Part shown: in pieces, positions 52,036 to 62,407 of the stretch
Layout of the letters: each line of letters begins with the position of its first letter
Numbering within the stretch: the stretch's first letter is position 1
From: Allodiplogaster sudhausi
Taxonomy: Eukaryota; Nematoda; Chromadorea; Rhabditida; Diplogasteridae
DNA length: 64,000 nucleotides
Direction: 5' to 3'
Assembly: GCA_945643635.1 (NCBI GenBank)
Contig: CALZFC010000009.1
Location: forward strand, 867,501 to 931,500
Translations under genes and position numbers: made by a program
The notes under the pieces: model-generated
Seen by the model: the letters and a program-made list of their open reading frames with translations, nothing else
Database searches by the model: none
Told to the model about the DNA's origin: nothing

Positions 52036-55000
52036 TTAATCCAGGCGAGAGCGCAAGGCAGATCGAGTGACCATTCTCCTTGGCTGGGCAGCCCCGCCAG
52101 ACGCCCTCAGCGCATCAGCCTTCAGCACATGGTTCTCCTTCTTCAGGCTGTCATTCTCCTTCTTCAGCTCAAGCAGCTGGTCTCGGTACTTCTGCAACAT
52201 TTGCTGTAGATGTGTTTACATTTCATAGCTCTTAAAAATATATATTAAGAGAGCCTCTCTGTATGCCTCCAGTTGGGCCTGCCCCAGATCCAGATGTTCG
52301 ATTTCGAGAGCGAAAACGTTGTCGGACATGGCACTGGGCCCCAGTAACAAGAATAAATGATAAAACTTTTTTTTCCAAAAATATTCTTGCGTGAATAGTT
52401 AAATGTATGGATATTTTGTGATTTGATGTATCTCGCTTCAAAATCAATATTTTTCAATTTTCTTTTTTTTATTGGCATCCCCGTCGAATTCTAAACAAGA
52501 GTCCTTTAAATGTCCTTCGAAAGATATTTCATTTTCATATCGAAAAAATATTTTATATATTTGAATTTGACCGTTGAATACTTTATACTCAAAACATTTT
52601 GGGTACTATATCTCAAATTGTAGAGCATTAAAAACTGTATAACATATCTTCTTTTCGTTTAGCCTGGATGTCCCCTAAGCTGTTAAAAATGGGCTTAAAT
52701 AGGGGCACCTCGGAGATGAACGATTCAAGGAATGCGTGAAGAAATGGTTAAATTCTTGTTTAAACATACAGTGAACCTCTTCATTCGATTCAGCGCTTGT
52801 TTCTTGTCATAATAGCTATATATCATAATTCATAAAACTATCGTATTCCACGAACAAAACTCATTTTTCGATTTTTCTACCATCGACAGAAAATGACCTA
52901 AAACTATTCGAATCGCTATATTTTCGACAAATTCAAAGACTACAGAATATGAATAGCACTATTCTGTACGCGACAAAAATTCTCTACAGCATACATCATT
53001 TACATCTGGATAGGACGTCCCTACCAATGACTATATCGATTTTCCCACGGCTGTCTCGTCAACACTGACAGATCCGCATTTTACAACTTTTCGTGCAATC
53101 TTAATGTTTCTTGCTCATCCAATACACCATTCTGCTCCACAAAGCATCCTGAAGTCAGAACGGCTGTTTATTTTGCATATTTCCCGTGGTAAAAGCCCGC
53201 AAAAGGGTTTGCATGCGCGCGGAATTGAACCTGCGACCTATGACATTCGACGTGCACAACCAATACGCCCAAATTACATTTTAAAATTCATTTCTCGAGA
53301 CTCCTTGAACCAATTTTAAAGGTTGAACTATCAATCGATAGCTATTTTTTCGCTCTATCAAAATAAAAATATCCGTCAAAAAGGGTTAAATGATGGTAAG
53401 GCAGAATAAGACGGCAAAATATTCGAACACAAAAAAGTATATCAAGCAATTTATTCATGAAGAAGTGATGTATGGGAAAGTTGTTCGTCTTCGCGAAAGC
53501 TATCTAATAGTAGTTTATGAAATGTGGTGATGATGTGCACATGCGAGAAATAGCGGCTGCGGAACTGGCCTCCCAAAAAATTAAATTTGCAAAGCCCCTC
53601 AGGGCACTTTTCCGGTACCCAATGGGAAGATAAAATAGTGGCTGACATGGTATGTCCTCAATATTGATAATAGTACAGGAAAAGTGCCCTGAGGGGCTTT
53701 GCAAATTTAATTTTTTGGGAGGCCAGTTCCGCAGCCGCTATTTCTCGCATGTGCACATCATCACCACATTTCATAAACTACTATTAGATAGCTTTCGCGA
53801 AGACGAACAACTTTCCCATACATCACTTCTTCATGAATAAATTGCTTGATATACTTTTTCGTGTTCGAATATTTTGCCGTCTTATTCTGCCTTACCATCA
53901 TTTAACACTTTTTGACGGATATTTTTATTTCGATAGAGCGAAAAAATAGCTATCGATTGAGTGTTCAACCTTTAAAATTGGTTCAAGGAGTCTCCAGAAA
54001 TGAATTTTAAAATGGAATTTGGGCGTATTGGTTGTGCACGTCGAATGTCATAGGTCGCAGGTTCAATTCCGCGCGCATGCAAACCCTTTTGCGGGCTTTT
54101 ACCACGGGAAATATGCAAAATAAACAGCCGTTCTGACTTCAGGATGCTTTGTGGAGCAGAATGGTGTATTGGATGAGCAAGAAACATTAAGATTGCACGA
54201 AAAGTTGTAAAATGCGGATCTGTCAGTGTTGACGCGTAAACAAGAATTTAACCATTTCTTAACGCATTCCTTGAATCGTTCATCTCCGAGGTGCCCCTAT
54301 TTGAGCCCATTTTTAACAGCTTAGGGGACATCCAGGCTAAACAAAAAGAGGATATGTTATACAGTTTTTAATGCTCTACAATTTGAGATATAGTACCCAA
54401 AACTTTTTGAGTATAAGGTATTCAACGGTCAAATTGAAATATTTAAAATAATTTTTCGATATGAAAATGAAATATTTTTCGAAAGACATTTAAAGGTCTC
54501 TTGTTTAGAATTCGACGGGGATGCCAATAAAAAAAAGAAAATTGAAAAATATTGCTATTAAAGAAAGTTATGGCGAATTAGACTTTTTCCTTACTTTTTC
54601 ATGCCTAGACAAGGGAAAAATTTTTATAACAAAATTGATCTACTAATTTTCCTTACAGTGCGTATGGGTACCCCTAATTAAATTTTGGATAACTGAATCG
54701 GAATTTTTTGCGCCGGGGCAGGTCCCCATTGAGGGCAGCTTGATCCTTACAGAGAGGCTCTCTTAATAACATTAATTGATGGGTCAATTTTGTGACAGAA
54801 AGAATACTGCCACACGGATGTTGGGAATATAGTAGAAATCTGGTGCAACGATTGGAATGAATTTTATAGCGATGATATGAAATGCCAACCTTCTGCTTCT
54901 TGTTGTTGTTGTTGGGGCCGCGTGGATCATCATTCTCCTTCTCATCCTTCAACGCTTGCTGGTCCTGCAGAAAAAAAAAGCAGGGATACGAACAGCGATG

Positions 55001-57400
55001 TGGAGACAGAGCACTGGCGACAGAGATAAAGAGAGAAAGAGAGTGAAAGAGAATAGATAAAGAGAGAGAGAAAAAAAAGAGAGAGAAAGAGAGAGAGAGA
55101 GAGAAAGAGAGATAGGGGGAGAGAAGAATGAGAGATAGAGAGAGAAAGAGAGAGTAGGAGGGAGGGAGAAGAATGAGGGATAGAGAAGAATGAGAGAGAT
55201 AGAGAGAGATGAATGAGAAAGAGAGAGAGAGAGTGAGTGAGAGATATAGTGATAAAAAAGAAATGAGAGAGATAGAGAAAGAGGAGAATGAGAATGAGAG
55301 AGAGAGAGAGTGAGAGAGATATAGAAAAAAAAAGAAATGAGAGAGGAAGATAGAGAGAGAGACGGAAGTAGAAGTGCGAAGAAAAAAAAGTAATATTCGT
55401 AACATGAGAAGTATGCGTCCAGACAAACGCTACTAATTAATAACAAATTATTCAAATTAATAAAAAATAAGCGGAATAGGCATATCTCACCATTAAATGC
55501 TGATGAGCAGTCTGGGCGTCCTCGAGTCGTTTCTCCCACTCTTGGTTGAGTCTCGCGACTCTTCGAGTTGTCTCTGCTTCTGCCTCCACTCCTCTCTTTA
55601 CTTCAGCTCTCAACTCCGCTTCCTTCGCACGCAGTTGCGATTCCATCTGGTTCATCGCCTTCTGTGCAACATAATTCATTTTGCACCAAAATGCTCACAA
55701 ATTGATAGAATAATAGGAGTAAATGACTGCAGAAGTGAGAGGGCTCTTCGCGATTAATTCAAGGGACTCACTTGCATGTCGCTAAAGCGACTTCTGAGCT
55801 CCATGTGTTCGTTCTTCGTCGATTCGAGTTCCTCCTCCAGTTCCCTTCGCCTTCTCTGCTCCGTCAACATGTCAGCATTCAACTCAGCCAGCCGGTAATT
55901 ACACTCCTTTAATGAATAAAGTAAGTTTAAACAAAACGAACTAAAAGGCAAACCTTCTCTGCCTTCTCAGCCTCCAGCCTCGCCCTCTCGAGTCGCTTCT
56001 TCTCATCCTTCAGCTTCTGCATTTCGCCTTGTGTAAGTAGCTGCTAAATATATCCCACTATTACTTGGTTCTAGCCACGGCAATAGTAAGAGTAAAATTG
56101 AAAATATTAGTAAAGATTGACCTGTTTGTGTCCTGCGGAGTCTTCCTCATCCCTGATCTTCTTCATTTCCTCTCGGAGTAATTGCTGCTTCACTTCATAA
56201 TCGTCGATCGCTCGTTGCAGTTCACTGCGACACTCAACCAGAGACTCCTCCAGACAAGCTGACCGTCTCTCCAGTTGCACCACCTCAACTCAACACTCTC
56301 ACTCCTCCACGATCTCAACTCTACACTTCCCCTACCCCCTTCTTTCCCCACCTGATCTGCTGCGACAGAGAGTTTCTGCCGGAGTCTGGCAGCGTTGTCC
56401 TCTGCCTTCCCGACTCTCTCGCGTGCCTTCTCCACTTCCTTCTCTGCCTCTGCCACTCTCCGCTCTGCTCGTTCTCTCTCGCTCTTAGCCTTTTGCTCTC
56501 GCTCAGTTGATTCGGTCAGAAGAACAGTCAGATGACGGTGAGCATCCTCCTTAACAAGGAAGACTGAGTGTTATGGCTCTCTTCGCTAACGCTGAAACAT
56601 TCGCTCCTCTCTGCCCACCTTGTCTTGAATGCGTTGATTGAGAGAATTGTTGTCCATCTCTAGCTCGAGCAGTCTTGCTTCAGCTGATTCTTCGTCTCTC
56701 CGGCCCGGTACGTAAATTGCCTGCCGTCTGCGTCTCCGCTCCCTATCGCGCTCCCTTTCCAGCGCTTCGTTCAACTTCTCCTTTGTCGTCTTCACTTCAT
56801 TTCGCAATTCCTCCTCACGGAGTTCGGCCTCTATCTTCTCGAATTCACACTATAGAAACGAAAGACTAATGGTAAGTAAGCAAGGCGAGAATTGATAGTG
56901 AGGAAGAGATCAAACATGCCAGGTCAATGATGTCTTGCTTGTGCTTAGAGAAAGAGAGGATAGAGAGAGTGGAGAGAGAGAGAAAGGAAAAACATAGAGT
57001 AGGCTCGCCTGTTCCTTCTGAGCCTCCATCTTGGCCAGTTCGGCAGTCAGTTGATTGATTTGATTCTTGTACGCGAGGATACTCTTTCCTTTCAGGACCT
57101 CATTTGCAATAAGCGTGTTCTTGATAAGGCGGGCATCTTGGGCGAACTGAAGAGTCGAACGCGTCTCGGCGAGGTACCTTGAAGAGAAGAAGTGCTCATG
57201 GTCAGATCAAGACTATACTACGAAAGAAGGTTACTTTACATTTGATCAGGATGGACGTTGACAACCACGGCAGTTCGGGCCGAGCCACCAAGGGAATCCT
57301 TAAGGACGTGGGTGAGAAGAGACTCCCGGTACGGAACGTGCGTCTTCTACCCCAGGGGCTCCGACAAGATCCGGAACACTCGACCAAGCGTTACCAGCGA
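52036..57400 (-). CDS. Kinesin-12 (KIF15/KLP-18-like), motor C-terminus and coiled-coil tail; 5' part missing, in-frame TAG
   Basis: Plus-end microtubule motor family of the spindle. Exons: 57240-57400, about 57009-57177, 56619-56849, about 56352-56548, 56122-56287, 55955-56035, 55771-55906, 55490-55662, 54889-54965, and the last 52036-52212. The first visible exon gives LVTLGRVFRILSEPLG, then TAG, then KTHVPYRESLLTHVL and KDSLGGSARTAVVVNVHPDQ; the next gives YLAETRSTLQFAQDARLIKN, the end of a motor domain. The rest is charged coiled coil, ending LLELKKENDSLKKEN and SALRSRLD-stop. The TAG at 57347-57349 lies between the last alpha-helices of the motor. The N-terminal two-thirds of the motor, with the P-loop, is not found upstream, where an LTR element sits. 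It may be a pseudogene, or the assembly may be wrong here. Confidence 0.75.
52247..52336 (-). other. Possible extra kinesin exon at the edge of the inverted repeat
   Basis: Minus-strand frame MSDNVFALEIEHLDLGQAQL then EAYRE reads as coiled coil and could precede QMLQKYRDQL if GAG/GCTCTC were used as a GC donor. It sits at the outer end of the large inverted repeat, and no clean acceptor phase with the preceding exon was found. Splicing directly from KKQK (54889) to QMLQKY is also in phase. Confidence 0.3.
53211..53270 (-). other. tRNA-like sequence, left arm copy
   Basis: Reverse complement of the copy at 54021-54080. On the minus strand: GGGCGTATTGGTTGTGCACG, spacer, TAGGTCGCAGGTTCAATTCC. 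A-box-like and B-box-like (GGTTCAATTCC) parts are present, but stems pair poorly; not a functional tRNA. Confidence 0.5.
54021..54080 (+). other. tRNA-like sequence, right arm copy
   Basis: GGGCGTATTGGTTGTGCACG ... GTCGCAGGTTCAATTCCGCG. Identical in kind to the left-arm copy, in the opposite direction. It shares GTCGCAGGTTC with the unrelated TIR element at 30374-30818, which suggests a common tRNA-derived SINE component. Confidence 0.5.
55013..55370. repeat. (GA)n-rich tract in kinesin intron
   Basis: Imperfect GA repeat with GAATGAGAGATAGA variants, between the kinesin exons at 54965 and 55490. It reads as a pyrimidine tract in the kinesin sense direction, close to an acceptor. Confidence 0.92.
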
Positions 57401-57459
57401 CTGAAGAGGATAAGAGCTGCTGGAGTCTCGACGCTACTCTACGACTCGACTAACCCTTC

Positions 57460-58022
57460 TGTAACCCTTATTAGCCCACTTTAAACGTGAAGAAGGCCCG
57501 GAGAAACAAAGAAGGGTTTATTAAACTCAGAAAATAAACTCAAACTAAAAACATAAATATAGGCACAATACAATTTACGCACGTCGAATCCTTGTCCTTG
57601 CTGCGGAGTGGTTGCCGCCCTGTACGCTCGACTCCTCTCCTCGGACGAGCCTCGACTAGCCGCTACCCAAGCGGCCTTCCTCTATCGCAACCCAGCGACC
57701 GACTAACTGGCCAACCGGCTCACCCAACCCTTGTCGAGCAGAAGGGGCCGTAGCATCTACACCCGTGGGCAATCACAACTCTAACCCACAGCACCAATAT
57801 ACGGGTGTACTATATCCACACCAGAAATCAAACACTAGCATTTACAGCATAATACAGATCAAGGCGACAACACTATAAACAACGGTGCCTAGCAGAAATA
57901 TACAAAGCAACACAAACTAGAACAGTCTAAAACGGGGGGACTAAGGGAAAGGGTCTGGGAAGAAGGGAAGGATTGCAGAGAGAGAGGGAAAAGAAAGAGG
58001 AGGGATCAGCCTCTCTCTTACA
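57460..58022 (-). mobile_element. LTR of a retrotransposon (563 bp)
   Basis: On the minus strand it begins TGTAAGAGAGAGG directly after a polypurine tract (AAAGGGGGA, 58023-58031) and ends GGGTTACA at 57460, the classical TG...CA ends with a short inverted repeat (TGTAA/TTACA). A poly(A) signal (TTTAATAAACCC) lies near 57515. The PPT position makes it the 3' LTR. No second copy is present in the window. It lies 60 nt upstream of the first surviving kinesin exon. Confidence 0.78.
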
Positions 58023-58053
58023 TCCCCCTTTCATCCGTAGAGTCGTCCCGACG

Positions 58054-59341
58054 CTAATAAGGGCGGTAGGACGAGGGGCCTCTTCCGCGAAAGCCTCCGC
58101 CGCGCCCGCGTCCTCTGCTCTGTCCTCTACCACCTCCGAAGTCGTACTGTCCGCTGTAGTTGTGACCGTAGAAGATCCTTCCCCGGAAACCTCCACCCTG
58201 TCTTCTCTCTCCATTGGTAGCTGAAAAAGTAATCAGTTATTTTGTCTCTTCATTCTTCTTCCTTAGACTATTCTCCTCCTTCCTCTCATTTCTACTCTTC
58301 AAAGTCTCACCTCGCAAAAACTCCATATCGATCTTGACTGCTCTGGCCAACTCGTGCCGTGCCGAAGAATTATCCATTCATTTCTCTCCTGATTCCTCCG
58401 TCTTGTGCCATGGACAGGTAGGCTCGCACAGTTGAACCAAACGCGGGTGTCTTGGTGCCCACGACTGTCAGTCTCCTTCCACTCCAATCCACAACCAATA
58501 AGGCCTCCATTTCATCACGTTCTGCCTTGCTGATGTCGTCAGGAAGGATGTCCAGGCATATGACTACTTCCGATTTCGCTTCCTCAGCCAGTCCATTCAG
58601 TCGCCGCAGCTGCACCGCAATCCGACTCCCCAGTCCAGTCCATTCTTCATCCTCCTTCCAATGAATCACGATGAAGACCAGCCGAGCCTTGAGCTGTTGC
58701 AGATGCTTGAGCACTGTGAGAAGCTCACTAGCGCCTTCGTACGGTATGCAGGTACCGTCTTGCCGCGTCACGAGTGCCCTCTCCCATGTGGTTCCCGATG
58801 TCGAATTTTCCTTTCTCGACTCGCGTGCTCACTCCACCCCAATCCTTCTTCTTCTCACCTCCTCCTAATCTCTCGCCTCTTCTCTGGATCATTTCCATCC
58901 TCAGCGCTGCCTCTTTCACCTGGATGTAAACTATATTCTTTCTCGCATGGTCCATCTCCTTTAGCAAGTCCTGGTAGTCCCGCCAATGAGAGAGCTGTGC
59001 AACCAATTTCTTAGCCAAGATGGGTGTCAAGTGATGCTCTGGGACTCGAGGGAATGCGCGCTCGGCTAGTTGCTCCAAGAAAAGTGTGAAGTTGGTCAGG
59101 CTTTCCCTTTCTCTCATTCTCAAATCTCCCACTTCGCAGTCGCCGAGTATTCATCCATGAGACTATCTCCCCTGTATCTCTCTTTCATTTTTCTCACGAT
59201 CACCGAACGAAGATCCAAGAGATCGGAAAGTTTAGCAGTAAGGTGAAAGTTTTGACAAATAAAATATTGAATTTTAGTCTCGCAAATTTGGAAACTGTTA
59301 AAACAACTTACACGTTCGGGTAATACGGTCACACAATCCAC
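58054..59341 (-). pseudogene. Gag-like coding remnant of the LTR element, with RGG-box C-terminus
   Basis: Frames on the minus strand upstream of the PPT: LTAKLSDLLDLRSVIVRKMK, then in another frame ESLTNFTLFLEQLAERAFPR and LVAQLSHWRDYQDLLKEM (Gag-like helical pattern); a third frame (58370-58771) with LVFIVIHWKEDEEWTGLGSR; and a final piece starting MDNSSARHELARAVKID, rich in RGG/FRGRG (GQSRGRGRGGGFRGRGP) and ending SYRPY-stop at 58054. An intron-like GT-AG gap joins the last two exons. Frames change at least twice, so this is probably degenerate or non-autonomous. No protease, RT or integrase motifs are seen and no 5' LTR, so the element is truncated. Alternatively, parts could be a host gene. 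Confidence 0.5.
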
Positions 59342-59362
59342 ACAATCTACTATTCATCAATA

Positions 59363-62103
59363 CTCGGGAAAAAAGCGAGCAGTTGCTACGCACTACAAGA
59401 GCAACGACTTAGCAAGGTGTTTAGCAGTTTAACCCTTACACTCTGTAACTTCTCCTGCGCGCATTCTCAACTGCTACGATGCTCATTAGGTGTGTAGCTG
59501 CTGCTAAATGAATGCAACTCGAGGTTACGCCGGTGCTAAGCAGCTGCTTAGCAGCAACTTCTGAATTGCTAAGTTGGATACTGTAGCAGCCGAGTGTCAC
59601 AACACCGGAAATACGTACTGTCAAAATTGCACCGAAATTTATCTTTCTGTTCTCCATCTGTTGTTTGTCACATATTATGTAACATTAAGTGTTTTACTGG
59701 TTAGTAATCAAGAAAACATGATAACATCAAAATTACATAGTCAACACCTATAAACTTCACAAGAAACACAAGCAGGGAAGGATATGTTATTGCAGTTAAA
59801 GCTTGAATGGAGATTGATTTAAAGATTGTATCAACTATTTCATTTCACACGAAAAATTTAGACTTCCTACGAACTGAAGATGCATAGTAGGCTATAGAAG
59901 TCACGTTAAAGGATTTTACCCACCATTTATTATACCATATCGTCATGATGATTCCGTCAATGTAACTCTCGATGTCACAGATGGGTGGATCAGTAGTCGG
60001 CGTGCGAGATTCGAGTCGAGTTGCAGTCATGATCACTTCTAAATAAAAATTCACTAAATTACATGATAGTTATACTCTAATGCAACAAATATGTAAAAGA
60101 TAACAAATGGGCTTACTCCTAACACATGCAACAACTTCCGGTGAGAGATGAAGATAGTGGCGCGCCGGACGTTCAGTTGCGGAATAGAGCGGAAGGAACT
60201 CCTTTCCACCAACAATCTGAGTTGTAAACAAGTGTAGAGGAATAATTCATTGAGATATTTAATTCAAGACCTGGATTAACACGTAGTTGGCGAAATGTCT
60301 GGTATGATAGATGAGTGCGTTGGTAGATCGATGAAATATAAGTCGAAGAAATCGACACAATGTCAACGGGATGAGCAGCACCGTCCGGAGCGGGAATGTT
60401 CACAATTAGAGGATCAGCTGACCAACTTCGAACCAAGTCAACATCGAAAATCAATGCCATTGAAGAGATCTATAATCGGAAATGAAATAAGTTTACATTA
60501 AAAAAAGCTGGATATTTCAATGAACCTGATTGTGCTGAATGTTAGTCTTCCGAGGCTTAATTCGTCTGGAATGTTCGCGATTGTTCTACAAGAATATTTA
60601 CAATGAGTCCCAATTGTTTCTCACAGCAGAATAAAGTTTTAAATAAATGGAACCTCCAGACAAGATTTCTTGGTGACATGCACGAATTGATCCACCATAT
60701 CTTCGGCATATGTCCAGAACTTGGGCAGCGACTCCTCCGTAGACTAGAATCGCGTCCACCGATGAGTTACAATTGCATCTAAAATTCATTAATAACGATC
60801 CAACTTGGCATGCTATAACATTCTATCCTTGAACGAACTGTTCGCTGACCTCTCTTCTGCGCAATTTCCGCAAACTGCTACCGTCATAATTGAGCGTCGG
60901 ATGTAGTCCTTGACTTCTAGAAAACCCTTCTTCGTCCGTTCGCCATTCACAATGAAGTATCGCTCAGCAGCTGAAATGAGAAAGAACATTAAAACGCAAA
61001 ACATTCTGCAGAAATGAATAGAATAAGTAACCTTTGCCTGACAATCCTTCATCAAAAATGAAGGATGTAGCTAGCAGTTCATCATCAGTTAAAGATCCGA
61101 CAATGCCGCTAATGTTATCTAAGCATTTGTTGTTACTTTTCCCGATTCTTAGCCTTGGAAATATACATTTAAAAAAAACACACCAGAGAGGTCAATAGAT
61201 GGAGGCATCACCGGAAATACTTGCAGATCATCAAATTCTTAAAAGTAAGTAAATGTCGTTTAAAGTATCCAAAATTAAATCACCAACCGTTAGCCGCGCC
61301 TCGCGATAATTCGTCTTCGCTCGACGTACAGCCGTCTTCGCTTTCATGAGGAGTCAGACAATCGCGATCGTTTGTTGCAGATCCTGCAAAAAGTAAAGTT
61401 ACCCGAAAGTGAAGACATCGTCGAACATATAAAATGGATAACCTGAAGCAGTATCCTCCATCCGATTTTCCTTCTTGGAGGACCATTGTAAAAATGGTTT
61501 GACATTTCGAGGGTTAACGAAAGAATCCCTGCAAAAATAAGTGTCATTCTACTTGACAAACGATGAAGTAACACTAACATAATTAATCCAGCTGCCGAAG
61601 AATTAATCTTCTCGCTAACAGAAGAAAATCACTGGAATTAGCATTTTAGCTTTGAGAACTCAACAAATATTAAAAATAAATTCATACCGTTTTAGAACGG
61701 GTCGCAGCCACAACGCACCATCAAGCAAATGCTCCCTCTTAACCGACAAACGACATATTTCTCTGAAACACTTCGTAAACTGTTGATAAAATAACACATC
61801 ATATAAGAACGGCAAACACGCATCATCGAAGAATGAGGCCTGAACATGGTTTTGAGGCTAGTCTTCAGGCGAAAAAAGACAGTTGATTTCAATTATCTTT
61901 AATGCTTATCGTTGCAGGAATTTTCGAAATTTAAAATTTTAGCAGTTCATTATGCAATGCTATGCAACAGCTTCGCAGTCCAGAAGCAGTAGACTTTAGC
62001 AGTTGAACCCTTACACTCTGTAACTGCTAATGCATTTTGTCACTGCTAACGGACAACTTTACGCATTTTTAACTGCGTAGCAACTGCGCACTTTTTTCCC
62101 GAG
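59363..62103. mobile_element. 2.74-kb TIR DNA element flanked by TA, carrying a spliced gene
   Basis: TIRs: left CTCGGGAAAAAAGCGAGCAG(TTGCTACGCA) at 59363; right end ...CTTTTTTCCCGAG at 62103; about 30 bp matching with three mismatches. TA borders both ends (59361-62 and 62104-05). Both subterminal regions are rich in AGCAGTT/AACTGCT/GCTGCTAA motifs, and a segment CCCTTACACTCTGTAAC occurs in both (59430 and 62003) in the same direction. These subterminal repeats are typical of transposase-binding sites. Superfamily not determined; TA target suggests Tc1/mariner-like or a related group. Confidence 0.82.
59845..61839 (-). CDS. Uncharacterised multi-exon gene inside the TIR element
   Basis: Unrecognised. 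The first exons join in phase: 61688-61839 (ASFFDDACLPFLYDVLFYQQ, LSVKREHLLDGALWLRPVLK), 61579-61614, 61443-61528 (MDSFVNPRNVKPFLQWSSKK), 61288-61383 (HESEDGCTSSEDELSRG), about 61186-61238 (FDDLQVFPVMPPSIDLSG), about 61032-61155 (SIVG... LTDDELLATSFIFDEGLS) and about 60826-60971 (AAERYFIVNGERTKKGFLEV, VCGNCAEERSANSS). Downstream, the exon at 60657-60780 can be read in two frames (ILVYGGVAAQVLDICRRYGG or LPKFWTYAEDMVDQFVHVTK); 60173-60478 and 59.95-60.03 kb also look coding. An acidic Ser-rich middle separates two globular parts. No DDE/DDD catalytic pattern could be identified. It may be the element's transposase or a captured gene. Confidence 0.45.
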
Positions 62104-62407
62104 TAGAAGACTCGGGTGAAAGGAACCATGTGCTACACAGTTAAAAAAGTTGTAGTTGTTATGAAAAATTCCACTTATGATTACCATCCTGTTTCTTGCA
62201 GAATCTGTCACCGTCCATGGTCAGCACTTGAGAAGAACTTCATGAGCACTGCATCGAGTGATCCGTTAGTTTTGCAGATGCTTCCTTAATCTAAAAATAT
62301 CGAAGTGTGATGTTTCCTTAAAGTTTAATGACGCCTTTTTAAGTTGTGCTAGAATTAATTTTGGAGTGTCTTGTTAAGTATGTTATGCTGCTGGTCCATA
62401 TACCCTT
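62104..62407. other. Gap before the MBOAT gene
   Basis: About 300 nt of AT-rich sequence; likely the promoter and 5' UTR of the acyltransferase. No exon is supported. Confidence 0.4.

Larger units (their letters stand above)
52247..54762. mobile_element. Large inverted-repeat element inside the kinesin gene
   Basis: Inner arms: left about 52440-53613, right about 53677-54556, around a spacer of some 60 nt. The arms are nearly identical (only scattered differences), except that the left arm has about 270 nt extra (about 52767-53045). The outermost ends carry the same 19-bp motif inverted (GAGAGCCTCTCTGTA at 52250; TACAGAGAGGCTCTC at 54748), each followed outward by TTAA. Between these ends and the arms the two sides are not alike. 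No transposase-like frame is visible, so it is a non-autonomous foldback element. Mirror-image frames at 53104-53319 and 53972-54187 are duplicates of each other, not genes. Confidence 0.85.

Noticed and set aside
53104..54187. Pair of identical 71-codon frames
   Set aside because: They are the two arms of the inverted repeat read in opposite directions and cross the tRNA-like segment; not a gene pair.
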